Below are positions 33,255 to 42,280 of a DNA stretch of 64,000 nt, piece after piece. A program made the translations under genes and the position numbers. Position 1 is the first letter of the stretch, and the number at the start of each line of letters is the position of its first letter. This stretch comes from Streptomyces sp. JH34. GTDB lineage: Bacteria > Actinomycetota > Actinomycetes > Streptomycetales > Streptomycetaceae. The stretch is taken from positions 3,720,001 to 3,784,000 of the forward strand of contig NZ_JAJSOO010000001.1 in the NCBI RefSeq assembly GCF_029428875.1, given 5' to 3'. The notes beneath the pieces are model-generated. The model made no database searches and was not told the origin of the DNA. It was given only the letters and a program-made list of their open reading frames with translations.

Positions 33255-35081
33255 CTAGAACGCGGCCTCGTCCAGCTCCATCAGGGAGTTGTCGACGGTC
33301 TCGGCCAGCGCGCGCTCGGCGGAGACGCCCGGCAGGATGTCGGTGGCGAAGAACTTCGCCGCGGCGATCTTGCCCCGGTAGAAGGCGGCGTCCTTGGCGG
33401 AGGCGTTGCGCAGCTTCTCGGAGGCGACGACGGCGCCCTTGAGCAGCAGGTATCCGACGACGACATCGCCGGAGGCCATCAGCAGGCGGGTGGTGTTGAG
33501 GCCGACCTTGTAGATGTTCTTGACGTCCTCACCGGTCGCGGTGAGGTCGGTGATCATCGTGCCGACGATCGCCTCCAGGTCCACCGCGGCCTTGGCGAGG
33601 TTGTCCAGCGAGCCGGACAGCTCCTCGTGGCCCTGGGCACCCGCGAGGAACTTCTTGATCTCCTCGGAGAGGGTGTTCAGCGAGGCGCCCTGGTCGCGGA
33701 CGATCTTCCGGAAGAAGAAGTCCTGGCCCTGGATCGCCGTGGTGCCCTCGTACAGGGTGTCGATCTTGGCGTCGCGGATGTACTGCTCGACCGGGTACTC
33801 CTGGAGGTAGCCGGAGCCGCCGAAGGTCTGGAGCGACTGCGCGAGCTGCTCGTAGGACTTCTCGGAGCCGTAGCCCTTCACGATCGGGAGCAGCAGGTCG
33901 TTCAGGCCGTTGAGCGCCTTGGCGTCCTCGCCCGCCGCCTCCTTCACCTGGATCGCGTCCTGGACGGAGGCGGTGTAGAGCACGAGCGAGCGCATGCCCT
34001 CGGCGTACGCCTTCTGCGTCATGAGGGAGCGGCGCACGTCGGGGTGGTGCGTGATGGTGACCTTGGGGGCCGTCTTGTCCATGAACTGCGACAGGTCGGT
34101 GCCCTGGACGCGCTCCTTGGCGTACTCCAGCGCGTTGAGGTAGCCCGTGGAGAGCGCCGCGATGGCCTTCGTGCCGACCATCATCCGGGCGAACTCGATG
34201 ATGCGGAACATCTGGCGGATGCCGTCGTGCTTGTCGCCGATCAGCCAGCCCTTGGCGGGGTGCTGGTCGCCGAAGGTCATCTCGCAGGTGTTCGAGGCCT
34301 TGAGGCCCATCTTGTGCTCGACGTTCGTCGCGTACACGCCGTTGCGCTCGGCGAGCTCACCCGTGGTCCAGTCGAAGTGGAACTTCGGGACCATGAAGAG
34401 CGAGAGGCCCTTCGTGCCCGGTCCGGCGCCCTCGGGGCGGGCCAGCACGTAGTGGATGATGTTCTCGGACATGTCGTGCTCGCCCGAGGTGATGAAGCGC
34501 TTCACACCCTCGATGTGCCAGGAGCCGTCCTCCTGCTCGACCGCCTTGGTGCGGCCGGCGCCGACGTCCGAACCGGCGTCCGGCTCGGTCAGCACCATGG
34601 TCGAGCCCCACTGCTTCTCGACGGCGATCTCGGCGATCTTCTTCTGCGCCTCGTTGCCCTCGTCGAAGAGGATGCCGGCGAAGGCGGGGCCGGAGGAGTA
34701 CATCCAGACGGCCGGGTTGGCGCCGAGCAGCAGCTCCGCGTAGCCCCAGATCAGGGAGCGCGGGGAGGTCGTGCCGCCGATCTCCTCGGGGAGGCCCAGG
34801 CGCCAGTACTCGGAGTCCATGAACGCCTGGTACGACTTCTTGAAGGAAGCCGGGACCGGAGCGGTGTTGGTCTCGGGGTCGAAGACCGGCGGGTTGCGGT
34901 CGGCGTCGGCGTACGAGTCGGCGAGCTCGTTCTCGGCGAGGCGGGTGACCTCGTCCAGGATGCTCTTCGCGGTGTCGACGTCCATCTCCGCGAACGGACC
35001 GGTGCCGTACAGCTTGTCGCGCCCGAGCACCTCGAAGAGGTTGAACTCGATGTCGCGGAGATTCGACTTGTAGTGCCCCAT
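33255..35081 (-). CDS. acyl-CoA dehydrogenase, long FadE5-like type
   Basis: The 608-residue protein is longer than classic acyl-CoA dehydrogenases and resembles mycobacterial FadE5 in length and start (M-G-H-Y-K-S-N). It shows the FAD-binding T-E-P-D-A-G-S-D, the W-H-I-E-G-V-K-R-F-I-T-S-G strand, and the catalytic base in L-Y-E-G-T-T-A-I-Q-G, then a C-terminal helical extension. It would oxidise acyl-CoA to enoyl-CoA in beta-oxidation. The upstream region contains a near-palindrome that may be a fatty-acid regulator site. Confidence 0.95.
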   Translation of the reverse strand: MGHYKSNLRDIEFNLFEVLGRDKLYGTGPFAEMDVDTAKSILDEVTRLAENELADSYADADRNPPVFDPETNTAPVPASFKKSYQAFMDSEYWRLGLPEEIGGTTSPRSLIWGYAELLLGANPAVWMYSSGPAFAGILFDEGNEAQKKIAEIAVEKQWGSTMVLTEPDAGSDVGAGRTKAVEQEDGSWHIEGVKRFITSGEHDMSENIIHYVLARPEGAGPGTKGLSLFMVPKFHFDWTTGELAERNGVYATNVEHKMGLKASNTCEMTFGDQHPAKGWLIGDKHDGIRQMFRIIEFARMMVGTKAIAALSTGYLNALEYAKERVQGTDLSQFMDKTAPKVTITHHPDVRRSLMTQKAYAEGMRSLVLYTASVQDAIQVKEAAGEDAKALNGLNDLLLPIVKGYGSEKSYEQLAQSLQTFGGSGYLQEYPVEQYIRDAKIDTLYEGTTAIQGQDFFFRKIVRDQGASLNTLSEEIKKFLAGAQGHEELSGSLDNLAKAAVDLEAIVGTMITDLTATGEDVKNIYKVGLNTTRLLMASGDVVVGYLLLKGAVVASEKLRNASAKDAAFYRGKIAAAKFFATDILPGVSAERALAETVDNSLMELDEAAF

Positions 35082-35189
35082 GGGAAGGCTCCGTAATCAA
35101 TAGCAGTGGCGCGCAGCGCCCCGGGGAGGAGTGGAGGTCGGACGGCGGACGGCCTGGCGTGGGTGTGTCACCTGACCCCCACGATGATG

Positions 35190-35203
35190 CTACCCGTCAG
35201 TAA
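35190..35203. promoter_or_regulatory. near-palindromic candidate operator of the acyl-CoA dehydrogenase gene
   Basis: TTACTGACGGGTAG on the minus strand (near-symmetric TTAC...GTAG) lies about 110 bases upstream of the gene, in a locally A/T-rich patch. TetR-type fatty-acid regulators bind sites of this look, but the regulator here is unknown. Confidence 0.35.
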
Positions 35204-35239
35204 TAAGGCGCAACCCCTCGAGCCGGAGATGTGTCCGAT

Positions 35240-35245
35240 TACTCT
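35240..35245 (+). promoter_or_regulatory. putative -10 element, leaderless SseB-domain gene
   Basis: TACTCT ends 7 bases before ATG 35253, with no ribosome site. Confidence 0.55.
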
Positions 35246-35252
35246 TTGCGGC

Positions 35253-35690
35253 ATGTATGGCTACGACCAGAACCCGGGCGCACAGCAGCAGATGGGCGGC
35301 TACGGCGAGCAGCCGTTGTACCCCGAGCCCTCGCCGCCGTCCCTGGCCGACGCGGTACGGGCCTTCACGACCGGATCGCTGTCCGCGGAGGACTTCCAGC
35401 AGATCTTCGCCACGGCGAAGGTGTACTGCCCGCGCGGCGACAATCCCGGCTTCCTCGCGCTCCACAACACCCAGCAGCCGGTGATCCCCATGTTCACCAC
35501 GCTCAAGGAGCTCCGGAGGTACGCGGGCAAGGAGTCCAAGTACTTCGTGATCACCGGGGCCGAGGTGATCGACCTGCTGCCGACCGGCTACGGCTTCGTC
35601 CTGGACATGGAGGGTGACCACCGCATGGTCTTCGACGCCAAGGCCGTCGAGCAGATGGTGGACTTCGCGATGCGTCGTATGTACGGCTGA
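35253..35690 (+). CDS. SseB N-terminal domain protein
   Basis: The 145-residue protein begins with a Gln/Gly/Tyr-rich segment and then the SseB domain (L-A-D-A-V-R-A-F, F-L-A-L-H-N, V-I-P-M-F-T-T-L-K-E-L, then D-L-L-P-T-G-Y-G-F-V-L). The domain is widespread in actinobacteria and occurs in enhanced-serine-sensitivity and type VII secretion contexts, but its function is not established. ATG 35253 follows a -10 box by 7 bases; the longer reading from 35106 has no support. Confidence 0.85.
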   Translation: MYGYDQNPGAQQQMGGYGEQPLYPEPSPPSLADAVRAFTTGSLSAEDFQQIFATAKVYCPRGDNPGFLALHNTQQPVIPMFTTLKELRRYAGKESKYFVITGAEVIDLLPTGYGFVLDMEGDHRMVFDAKAVEQMVDFAMRRMYG

Positions 35691-35705
35691 GGGACGTAGC
35701 TCGCC

Positions 35706-35738
35706 CGAGGGCCCGCACCGTTTCGGTGCGGGCCCTCG
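35706..35738 (+). terminator. terminator of the SseB-domain gene
   Basis: A perfect 15-bp stem (35706-35720 with 35724-35738) with a TTT loop starts 15 bases after the stop codon. Confidence 0.85.
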
Positions 35739-35779
35739 TTGCTGTGCGGCGGGCGGGAATGAATGCCGCCTTGCAAGAT

Positions 35780-35797
35780 GTTCACCGTTCAACTAAA
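35780..35797 (+). promoter_or_regulatory. 18-base motif shared with the LLM oxidoreductase promoter
   Basis: GTTCACCGTTCAACTAAA is a tandem pair of GTTCAMC half sites followed by YAAA. It matches the motif at 59411-59428 (minus strand) at 16 of 18 bases and lies about 33 bases upstream of the pirin ATG. It is probably a shared operator. Confidence 0.5.
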
Positions 35798-35829
35798 TTG
35801 GGATCAGAAGACTCCCGGAGGTGGCTCCC

Positions 35830-36786
35830 ATGCCCGCAGTGACCGTCGAAAACCCGCTGACCCTGCCCAAGGTCGCCGCCCCGGCCGACGCCGTGGCCCG
35901 CCCCGTGCTGACCGTCACGACCGCGCCCAGCGGTTTCGAGGGGGAGGGCTTCCCGGTGCGTCGCGCCTTCGCCGGGATCAACTACCGGCACCTCGACCCG
36001 TTCATCATGATGGACCAGATGGGCGAGGTGGACTACGCCGCCGGTGAGCCGAAGGGAACCCCCTGGCACCCGCACCGCGGCTTCGAGACCGTCACGTACA
36101 TCATCGACGGGAGCTTCATCCACAAGGACAGCCACGGCGGTGGCGGTGCCATCGAGAACGGCGACACCCAGTGGATGACGGCCGGCTCCGGTCTTCTCCA
36201 CATCGAGACGCCGCCCGAGGCGCTGGTCATGTCCGGCGGTCTCTTCCACGGCCTCCAGCTGTGGGTGAACCTGCCCAAGGCCGACAAGATGATGGCGCCC
36301 CGCTACCAGGACATCCGCGGCGGCCAGGTCCAGCTCCTCGCCTCCCCGGACGGCGGCGCGCTGCTCCGCGTCATCGCCGGTGACCTGGACGGTCACGAGG
36401 GCCCGGGCATCACCCACACCCCGATCACCATGGTCCACGCCACGGTCCGTCCGGGTGCCGAGGTGACGCTGCCCTGGCGCGAGGACTTCAACGGCCTCGC
36501 GTACGTCCTGGCCGGGCGCGGCAGCGTCGGCACGGAGCGCCGCCCCGTCCACCTCGGGCAGACGGCCGTCTTCGGCAAGGGGTCCTCGCTGACCGTCCGC
36601 GCCGACGAGTCGCAGGACGGCAACACCCCCGACCTGGAGGTCGTGCTGCTCGGCGGGCGCCCGATCCGTGAGCCGATGGCGCACTACGGGCCGTTCGTGA
36701 TGAACACCCAGGACGAGCTCAAGCAGGCCTTCGAGGACTTCCAGGCCGGACGCCTCGGAAAGGTCCCGGCCGTCCACGGCATGTGA
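35830..36786 (+). CDS. pirin family protein
   Basis: The 318-residue protein is a two-cupin pirin: the metal-binding histidines are in W-H-P-H-R-G-F-E-T-V-T-Y and H-I-E (G-L-L-H-I-E-T-P), and the C-terminal pirin domain includes G-R-P-I-R-E-P. Bacterial pirins act as quercetinases or as redox-linked partners of metabolic enzymes; in Streptomyces one has been linked to oxidative stress and acyl-CoA dehydrogenase control. GGAGG lies 8 bases before ATG 35830. A shared promoter motif suggests common control with the flavin oxidoreductase pair at 57620-59385. Confidence 0.93.
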   Translation: MPAVTVENPLTLPKVAAPADAVARPVLTVTTAPSGFEGEGFPVRRAFAGINYRHLDPFIMMDQMGEVDYAAGEPKGTPWHPHRGFETVTYIIDGSFIHKDSHGGGGAIENGDTQWMTAGSGLLHIETPPEALVMSGGLFHGLQLWVNLPKADKMMAPRYQDIRGGQVQLLASPDGGALLRVIAGDLDGHEGPGITHTPITMVHATVRPGAEVTLPWREDFNGLAYVLAGRGSVGTERRPVHLGQTAVFGKGSSLTVRADESQDGNTPDLEVVLLGGRPIREPMAHYGPFVMNTQDELKQAFEDFQAGRLGKVPAVHGM

Positions 36787-36801
36787 CCGGTCCAGCCCGG
36801 T

Positions 36802-36828
36802 GTACGGGTGACGGACCGTCACCCGTAC
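36802..36828 (+). terminator. terminator of the pirin gene
   Basis: GTACGGGTGACGG (36802-36814) and its exact complement (36816-36828) form a tight hairpin 16 bases after the stop. Confidence 0.7.
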
Positions 36829-36875
36829 GCCCGCGCGGAAGGGACACCGCTGCCGGCCCGTGATCGGGTGGGAGG

Positions 36876-37952
36876 GTGTCCACCCGGAAGCCCCTCCTGC
36901 CCGACGCCGCGCGGCGGACGGCCGCCTGGTGCGGCGTCCTGCTCCTGGTCGCCGGCGTCGCGGCGGTGGCCGTCTGGCTCAGCGTGGTGCTCAAGACCGC
37001 GGTCACCCCGGTCCTGCTGGCGCTGCTCGGCACCGCGCTGCTCGGGCCCGTCCAGCGCTGGCTCACCGCGCACAGGGTGAACCGGTCGGTGGCCGCCGGC
37101 CTCACCTGTGCCGCGCTCGTCGCGGTCGTCGGGGGCGCCGGATACATCGTCGTCACCGCGCTCGTCGACAGCGGCGGGCAGATCGTGGACTCGCTGAAGG
37201 ACGCCGCGCAGTGGGTCGTCGACCACTTCGACATCGAGGGCGTGGCCGACGTCAACGACCTCGCGGACAACGCCAAGGGGCTCGTCGAGAAGTTCGGTGC
37301 GAGCGCGGCGGGCGGACTTCTCAGCGGGATCAGCCTGATCGGGTCGCTCCTGACGACCAGCATCCTGGCGCTGCTGCTCACCTTCTTCTTCCTCCGCGAC
37401 TCCGACCGTGCCGCGAAGTTCGCCCACAGCATCGCCCCGCGCGGCACGGGTGACCTCGTGGAGGCCATGGGCCGCAGGGCCTTCGAGGCCGTCGAGGGGT
37501 TCATGCGCGGCACCACCTTCATCGCCCTGATCGACGCCCTGTGCATCACGGTGGGCCTGCTGATCCTGCGGGTGCCGGGCGCGGCGGGGCTCGGTGCGCT
37601 GGTGTTCGTCGGCGCCTACATCCCCTATCTGGGGGCCTTCATCTCCGGTGCCGTCGCCGTGCTCGTCGCGCTCGCGGACCGGGGCATCGTGATCGCGCTC
37701 TGGGCGCTGGGGGTGGTGGTGGCGGTGCAGGTGCTGGAGGGGCACGTGCTCCAGCCCGTCATCCAGAGCCGGACCGTCCAGATGCACCCCGCCATGATCA
37801 TGATCGCGCTGACCGCGGGGGCGAGTGTCGCGGGGCTGCTGGGCATGCTGCTGGCGGTGCCCCTGTGCGCCGCGGCGGTCGGGGTGGTCGGCGAGCTGCG
37901 CAAGGGGTACGCGGCCGGTGGCGAGGGGCCCGCGGTCACCGACCGCTCATGA
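36876..37952 (+). CDS. AI-2E family transporter (PerM/TqsA-like membrane protein)
   Basis: The 358-residue protein has about seven to eight membrane segments, a soluble loop after the third helix (about 95-150), and the family signature region G-A-Y-I-P-Y-L-G-A-F near residue 250 and V-L-Q-P-V-I-Q-S near 300. Members export small molecules or ions; the autoinducer link is only for some. The GTG start has GGAGG directly against it, so its placement is uncertain. Its stop overlaps the stop of the convergent SpoIIE gene by 6 bases. Confidence 0.9.
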   Translation: MSTRKPLLPDAARRTAAWCGVLLLVAGVAAVAVWLSVVLKTAVTPVLLALLGTALLGPVQRWLTAHRVNRSVAAGLTCAALVAVVGGAGYIVVTALVDSGGQIVDSLKDAAQWVVDHFDIEGVADVNDLADNAKGLVEKFGASAAGGLLSGISLIGSLLTTSILALLLTFFFLRDSDRAAKFAHSIAPRGTGDLVEAMGRRAFEAVEGFMRGTTFIALIDALCITVGLLILRVPGAAGLGALVFVGAYIPYLGAFISGAVAVLVALADRGIVIALWALGVVVAVQVLEGHVLQPVIQSRTVQMHPAMIMIALTAGASVAGLLGMLLAVPLCAAAVGVVGELRKGYAAGGEGPAVTDRS

Positions 37953-40070
37953 TCCGGCGACGGCGCCGAGTTCCGCCGGCTCCGCCGACTCGTACAGCTC
38001 GAACCAGATCGACTTCCCCTCCCCCCTCGGGTCCACCCCCCATGCGTCGGCGAGCATCTCCATCAGCACCAGCCCCCGGCCGCTGGACGCCATCTCCCCC
38101 GGCCGCCGCTTGTGCGGCAGCTCGTCGCTGGCGTCGGCCACCTCGACGCGCAGCCGCCGCTCGCCCAGCTCACCCGTGACCTCCGCCACGAGCAGCGCGT
38201 CCCCGTCCGTGTGGACGAGCACGTTCGTGGCCATCTCGGAGACCATCAGCTCGGCGGAGTCGACCTGTTCCGCGTCCGTCCAGTCGTGCAGGAGCTCCCG
38301 CAGCTGCTGCCGGGCGACCGCGATCCGCTCGGGCTCCGCCTGGGCGACGGTCATCGCCGAGCGCCGTCCGGGGACCCTGCGTGCTCGCGCTCCCTCGCGA
38401 CGCAGCACCAGGACCGCGATGTCGTCCTCACGGCGGTCCACCAGCGGGCCGGTCGTGTAGTGCGAGTCCGGGCCGTGGACGGCCCGGACGAGGGCGTCCG
38501 CGAGCTCCTCCAGGTCCCCGACGGGCTTCTCCAGGACCGGCCTGAGCCTGGTCCACCCGGTGGCCATGTCGTGGCCTCCGGTCTCGATGAGCCCGTCCGT
38601 GCAGAGCATGATCGTCTCGCCGGGCCCCAGGACGACGCGGGTGGTCGGATAGTCGGCGTCCTCCTCGACGCCCAGGGGCAGTCCCCCGGCGGTCTGCCGG
38701 ATCACCGCGGTGCCGTCGATGCTGATCACCACCGGGTCGGGGTGCCCCGCCCGGGCGACGTCGAGGGTGCCGGCCTCGGGGTCGGCCTCCGCGTACAGGC
38801 AGGTCGCGAAACGTGTCGCGTCGGACCGGTCCTCGCCGTCGGTGAGGTCGTACGACTCCGTCAGCCCGGAGAGGAAGCGCGAGGCCCGGGAGAGCACCGC
38901 GTCGGGGCGGTGCCCCTCGGACGCGTACGCGCGCAGGGCGATCCGCAGCTGGCCCATCAGACCCGCCGCCCGCACGTCGTGCCCCTGGACGTCCCCGATG
39001 ACGAGGGCGATACGGCCGTTGGGGAGGGGAATCATGTCGTACCAGTCGCCGCCGACCTGGAGCCCCCCTCCCGTCGGGATGTAGCGCGCCGCCACCGACA
39101 GGCCGGGGACGCCGGGGCCGAGGGAGGGCCTCATCGCCTTCTGGAGACCCAGCGACAGCTCTCGCTCCGTCTCCGCGGTGCCGGCGCGCGTCAGTGCCTG
39201 GGCCAGCATCCGCGCCACCGTGTTCAGCACGGACCGCTCGTCGGGCGAGAAGGCCACGTTGTGGCGGAACCCGGCCATCCACGCGCCCATGGTGTGTCCC
39301 GACGAGATGAGCGGCAGGAAGGCCCAGGACCGGCGTCCGAAGCCGCTGGCGAGGGGCCAGGTGGCGGGGAAGCGCTGCCGGTACTCCTCGGGCGACGCGA
39401 GGTAGATCGCCTGACCGGTCCGGACGACCTCGGCGGCGGGGTAGTCGGTCTCCAGGAGCATGTCCGTGAACGGTTTCTCGTCGCCGACGTGGTGCCCGTG
39501 GTGGCCGATGACCGTCAGCCGTTCGCCCGAGACGCCGAAGACGGCCAGGCCGTCCGGCGAGAACCCGGGCATGGACAGCGATCCCGCGACCCGGAGGACC
39601 TCCTCGGTGGACACTGCCTCGGCCAGTGCCCGACCGGCGTCCAGCAGGAACGCCTCGCGTGACCGCCGCCAGTCGCCCGTGAGCGGGGTCTGCGCCGCGG
39701 CTGCCTCCGGGGGCGGGGCGACCTCCTGGAGGATCCCCATCAGCACGTAGGTGTGGAGGCCCGGGGTGTTCAGCGGAACCGGCTTGGAACGGGTGCGGAC
39801 CGTGCGCACGACCTCCCCGTCCTCGTCCACGATGCGCATCCGGGCCTCGGCGAGGGTGCCCTCGGCGATCGCGAAGTTCACGATGCCGTCGATCTCGTTC
39901 CAGTCCGCCGGGTGGAAGCGGGGACGCACCTCCTCGCCGGGACGGACGGTGGCCTCGGCGGGCAGTCCCACCAGCCGTGCCGCCTCCGCGTCGAACGTGA
40001 CCATGCCTGATGAGCTGTCCCAGCTCCACAGACCGGTCCCGATCGCAGCCAGGACTTCCTCGGTGCGCAT
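37947..40070 (-). CDS. PAS-GAF-SpoIIE phosphatase-HATPase regulator
   Basis: The 707-residue protein reads PAS (about 1-115), GAF (about 140-295), a PP2C-type SpoIIE phosphatase (about 325-545; G-G-D-W-Y-D, I-G-D-V-Q-G-H-D, C-T-D-G-L-I-E) and an anti-sigma-type HATPase domain (about 565-695; E-M-A-T-N, G-R-G-L). Such proteins control sigma factors by dephosphorylating an anti-sigma antagonist and carrying their own anti-sigma module. They are numerous in Streptomyces. ATG 40070 has a TAAAGT box 6 bases upstream and is probably leaderless. Confidence 0.93.
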   Translation of the reverse strand: MRTEEVLAAIGTGLWSWDSSSGMVTFDAEAARLVGLPAEATVRPGEEVRPRFHPADWNEIDGIVNFAIAEGTLAEARMRIVDEDGEVVRTVRTRSKPVPLNTPGLHTYVLMGILQEVAPPPEAAAAQTPLTGDWRRSREAFLLDAGRALAEAVSTEEVLRVAGSLSMPGFSPDGLAVFGVSGERLTVIGHHGHHVGDEKPFTDMLLETDYPAAEVVRTGQAIYLASPEEYRQRFPATWPLASGFGRRSWAFLPLISSGHTMGAWMAGFRHNVAFSPDERSVLNTVARMLAQALTRAGTAETERELSLGLQKAMRPSLGPGVPGLSVAARYIPTGGGLQVGGDWYDMIPLPNGRIALVIGDVQGHDVRAAGLMGQLRIALRAYASEGHRPDAVLSRASRFLSGLTESYDLTDGEDRSDATRFATCLYAEADPEAGTLDVARAGHPDPVVISIDGTAVIRQTAGGLPLGVEEDADYPTTRVVLGPGETIMLCTDGLIETGGHDMATGWTRLRPVLEKPVGDLEELADALVRAVHGPDSHYTTGPLVDRREDDIAVLVLRREGARARRVPGRRSAMTVAQAEPERIAVARQQLRELLHDWTDAEQVDSAELMVSEMATNVLVHTDGDALLVAEVTGELGERRLRVEVADASDELPHKRRPGEMASSGRGLVLMEMLADAWGVDPRGEGKSIWFELYESAEPAELGAVAGS

Positions 40071-40076
40071 TGCCCC

Positions 40077-40082
40077 ACTTTA
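40077..40082 (-). promoter_or_regulatory. putative -10 element, leaderless SpoIIE gene
   Basis: TAAAGT on the minus strand, 6 bases before ATG 40070. Confidence 0.5.
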
Positions 40083-40205
40083 GGAAGATTGTCGATGTCG
40101 ACGCCACCGAGGGACGGCGGCGGCGCAGCGAGCGCGGAGGCCGCCGATCACGTCCCGCACAGCCGTGCGGCCACAATGCCAATGAAGCGGTGCGTCCACG
40201 GGCGG

Positions 40206-40211
40206 TAGCCT
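40206..40211 (+). promoter_or_regulatory. putative -10 element of aspS
   Basis: TAGCCT lies about 44 bases before the aspS start, in the 184-base divergent region with the SpoIIE gene. Confidence 0.35.
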
Positions 40212-40254
40212 GGGGTGTCAATCCACCCCGACCGCGAAGACTGGATGAACGACG

Positions 40255-42072
40255 ATGCATCGGTACAGGTCCCACACCTGCGGCGAGCTCCGCGCCTCTG
40301 ACGTCGGCACCGACGTCCGGCTGAGCGGCTGGCTGCACAATCGCCGAGACCTGGGCGGCATCCTCTTCATCGATCTGCGCGACCACTACGGTCTGGTGCA
40401 GCTCGTCGCCCGCCCCGGCACCCCCGGCAACGACGCCTTGGCGAAGCTGACCAAGGAGACCGTCGTCCGGATCGACGGCAAGGTCTCCGCGCGCGGCACC
40501 GACAACGTCAACCCGGAGCTCCCGACCGGTGAGATCGAGATCGAGGTCACCGAGGTCGAGGTGCTGGGCGAGGCCGGCCCGCTGCCCTTCACGATCAACA
40601 CCGAGGACGGGGTCAACGAGGAGCGGCGCCTGGAGTACCGCTTCCTCGACCTGCGCCGTGAGCGCATGCACCGCAACATCATGCTGCGCTCGGCCGTGAT
40701 CGCGTCCATCCGCTCCAAGATGGTCGCCCTCGGCTTCAACGAGATGGCGACGCCGATCCTCACCGCGACCTCCCCCGAGGGCGCCCGTGACTTCGTGGTC
40801 CCGTCCCGGCTGAACCCCGGCAAGTTCTACGCCCTCCCGCAGGCGCCGCAGCAGTTCAAGCAGCTGCTGATGATCTCCGGCTTCGACCGGTACTTCCAGA
40901 TCGCGCCCTGCTTCCGCGACGAGGACGCCCGCGCCGACCGTTCGCCGGGCGAGTTCTACCAGCTCGACGTCGAGATGTCGTTCGTCGAGCAGGAGGACGT
41001 CTTCCAGCCGATCGAGAAGCTCATGACCGAGCTCTTCGAGGAGTTCGGCAACGGCCGCCACGTCACCTCGCCGTTCCCGCGCATCCCGTTCCGCGAGTCG
41101 ATGCTGAAGTACGGCAACGACAAGCCGGACCTCCGGGCCAAGCTGGAGCTCGTCGACATCTCCGACGTGTTCGCCGACTCCGGGTTCAAGGCGTTCGCCG
41201 GCAAGCACGTCCGTGCCCTGCCGGTGCCGGACACCGCGGGTCAGTCCCGGAAGTTCTTCGACGGCCTCGGTGAGTACGCCGTCGAGCACGGCGCCAAGGG
41301 CCTCGCCTGGGTCCGCGTGGGCGAGGACGGCACGCTGGCGGGACCGATCGCCAAGTTCCTCACCGAGACGGACGTCAAGACGCTCACCGAGCGACTCTCC
41401 CTCGTTCCCGGCCACGCCGTCTTCTTCGGCGCGGGCGAGTTCGACGAGGTCTCCAAGATCATGTCCGCCGTCCGCGTCGAGGCCGCCAAGCGCGCCGGGC
41501 ACTTCGAGGAGGGCGTCTTCCGGTTCTGCTGGGTCGTCGACTTCCCGATGTACGAGAAGGACGAGGAGACGGGCCGGATCGACTTCTCGCACAACCCCTT
41601 CTCGATGCCGCAGGGCGGCTTGGAGGACCTGGAGACGAAGGACCCGCTGGACATCCTCGCCTGGCAGTACGACATCGTCTGCAACGGCATCGAGCTGTCC
41701 TCCGGTGCCATCCGGAACCACGAGCCCGAGCTGATGATCAAGGCCTTCGAGATCGCCGGCTACGACCGCGAGACCGTCGAGCACGAGTTCGCGGGCATGC
41801 TCCGTGCCTTCCGCCTCGGCGCCCCGCCGCACGGTGGCATCGCTCCGGGTGTCGACCGCATCGTGATGCTGCTCGCCGACGAGCCGAACATCCGCGAGAC
41901 GATCGCCTTCCCGCTCAACGGCAACGCCCAGGACCTGATGATGGGTGCCCCGACCGTGCTGGACGAGACGCGGCTGCGCGAGCTGAACATCCAGCTCCGC
42001 AAGCCCGCGGCGGCGGCCAAGGAGAAGGCCGATGCCAAGGACTCCGTGGCGAGGGACACCGGCGCGAAGTAG
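40255..42072 (+). CDS. aspS: aspartyl-tRNA synthetase
   Basis: The 605-residue protein is a bacterial-type class II AspRS: an OB-fold anticodon domain (R-L-S-G-W-L-H-N-R-R-D-L-G-G), motif 2 F-R-D-E-D-A-R-A-D-R, the bacterial GAD insertion, and motif 3 G-I-A-P-G-V-D-R-I-V-M-L-L. It charges tRNA-Asp with aspartate; whether it also charges tRNA-Asn cannot be told from inspection. The start codon is set by the conserved M-H-R-Y-R-S-H-T-C-G. A strong terminator with a T-run follows. Confidence 0.97.
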   Translation: MHRYRSHTCGELRASDVGTDVRLSGWLHNRRDLGGILFIDLRDHYGLVQLVARPGTPGNDALAKLTKETVVRIDGKVSARGTDNVNPELPTGEIEIEVTEVEVLGEAGPLPFTINTEDGVNEERRLEYRFLDLRRERMHRNIMLRSAVIASIRSKMVALGFNEMATPILTATSPEGARDFVVPSRLNPGKFYALPQAPQQFKQLLMISGFDRYFQIAPCFRDEDARADRSPGEFYQLDVEMSFVEQEDVFQPIEKLMTELFEEFGNGRHVTSPFPRIPFRESMLKYGNDKPDLRAKLELVDISDVFADSGFKAFAGKHVRALPVPDTAGQSRKFFDGLGEYAVEHGAKGLAWVRVGEDGTLAGPIAKFLTETDVKTLTERLSLVPGHAVFFGAGEFDEVSKIMSAVRVEAAKRAGHFEEGVFRFCWVVDFPMYEKDEETGRIDFSHNPFSMPQGGLEDLETKDPLDILAWQYDIVCNGIELSSGAIRNHEPELMIKAFEIAGYDRETVEHEFAGMLRAFRLGAPPHGGIAPGVDRIVMLLADEPNIRETIAFPLNGNAQDLMMGAPTVLDETRLRELNIQLRKPAAAAKEKADAKDSVARDTGAK

Positions 42073-42092
42073 GCGTCACCGCTTCCGCTCCG

Positions 42093-42106
42093 GTTCCACG
42101 TGAAAC
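42093..42106. promoter_or_regulatory. parS-like site with one mismatch
   Basis: GTTCCACGTGAAAC matches parS at 13 of 14 bases. It lies directly against, and shares three bases with, the aspS terminator stem. Confidence 0.55.
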
Positions 42107-42139
42107 AGTCCCCGGCCACGCGGCCGGGGACTGTTTTTT
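42104..42139 (+). terminator. Rho-independent terminator of aspS
   Basis: A 14-bp stem (42104-42117 with 42122-42135), loop ACGC, then six T residues: the most classical terminator in the window. Confidence 0.93.
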
Positions 42140-42266
42140 CGATGCGGGCTGTTCATTCGTCGCGGCGCCGGCGACGACGACGGCGACGGCGAGGGTCACG
42201 GCGAGGGTCACGGCACACGCACAGGAACCCACAGCCGGCACCCATGTCCCTCCCAGCCGGGCTGCC

Positions 42267-42272
42267 TAGTCT
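42267..42272 (+). promoter_or_regulatory. putative -10 element of the dioxygenase gene
   Basis: TAGTCT ends 8 bases before ATG 42281. Confidence 0.4.
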
Positions 42273-42280
42273 CCCCGTCC

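Noticed and set aside
35780..35793. GTTCACC-GTTCAAC before the pirin gene as a PHO box
   Set aside because: The half sites are 7 bases apart rather than 11, and the motif matches the LLM promoter motif better.
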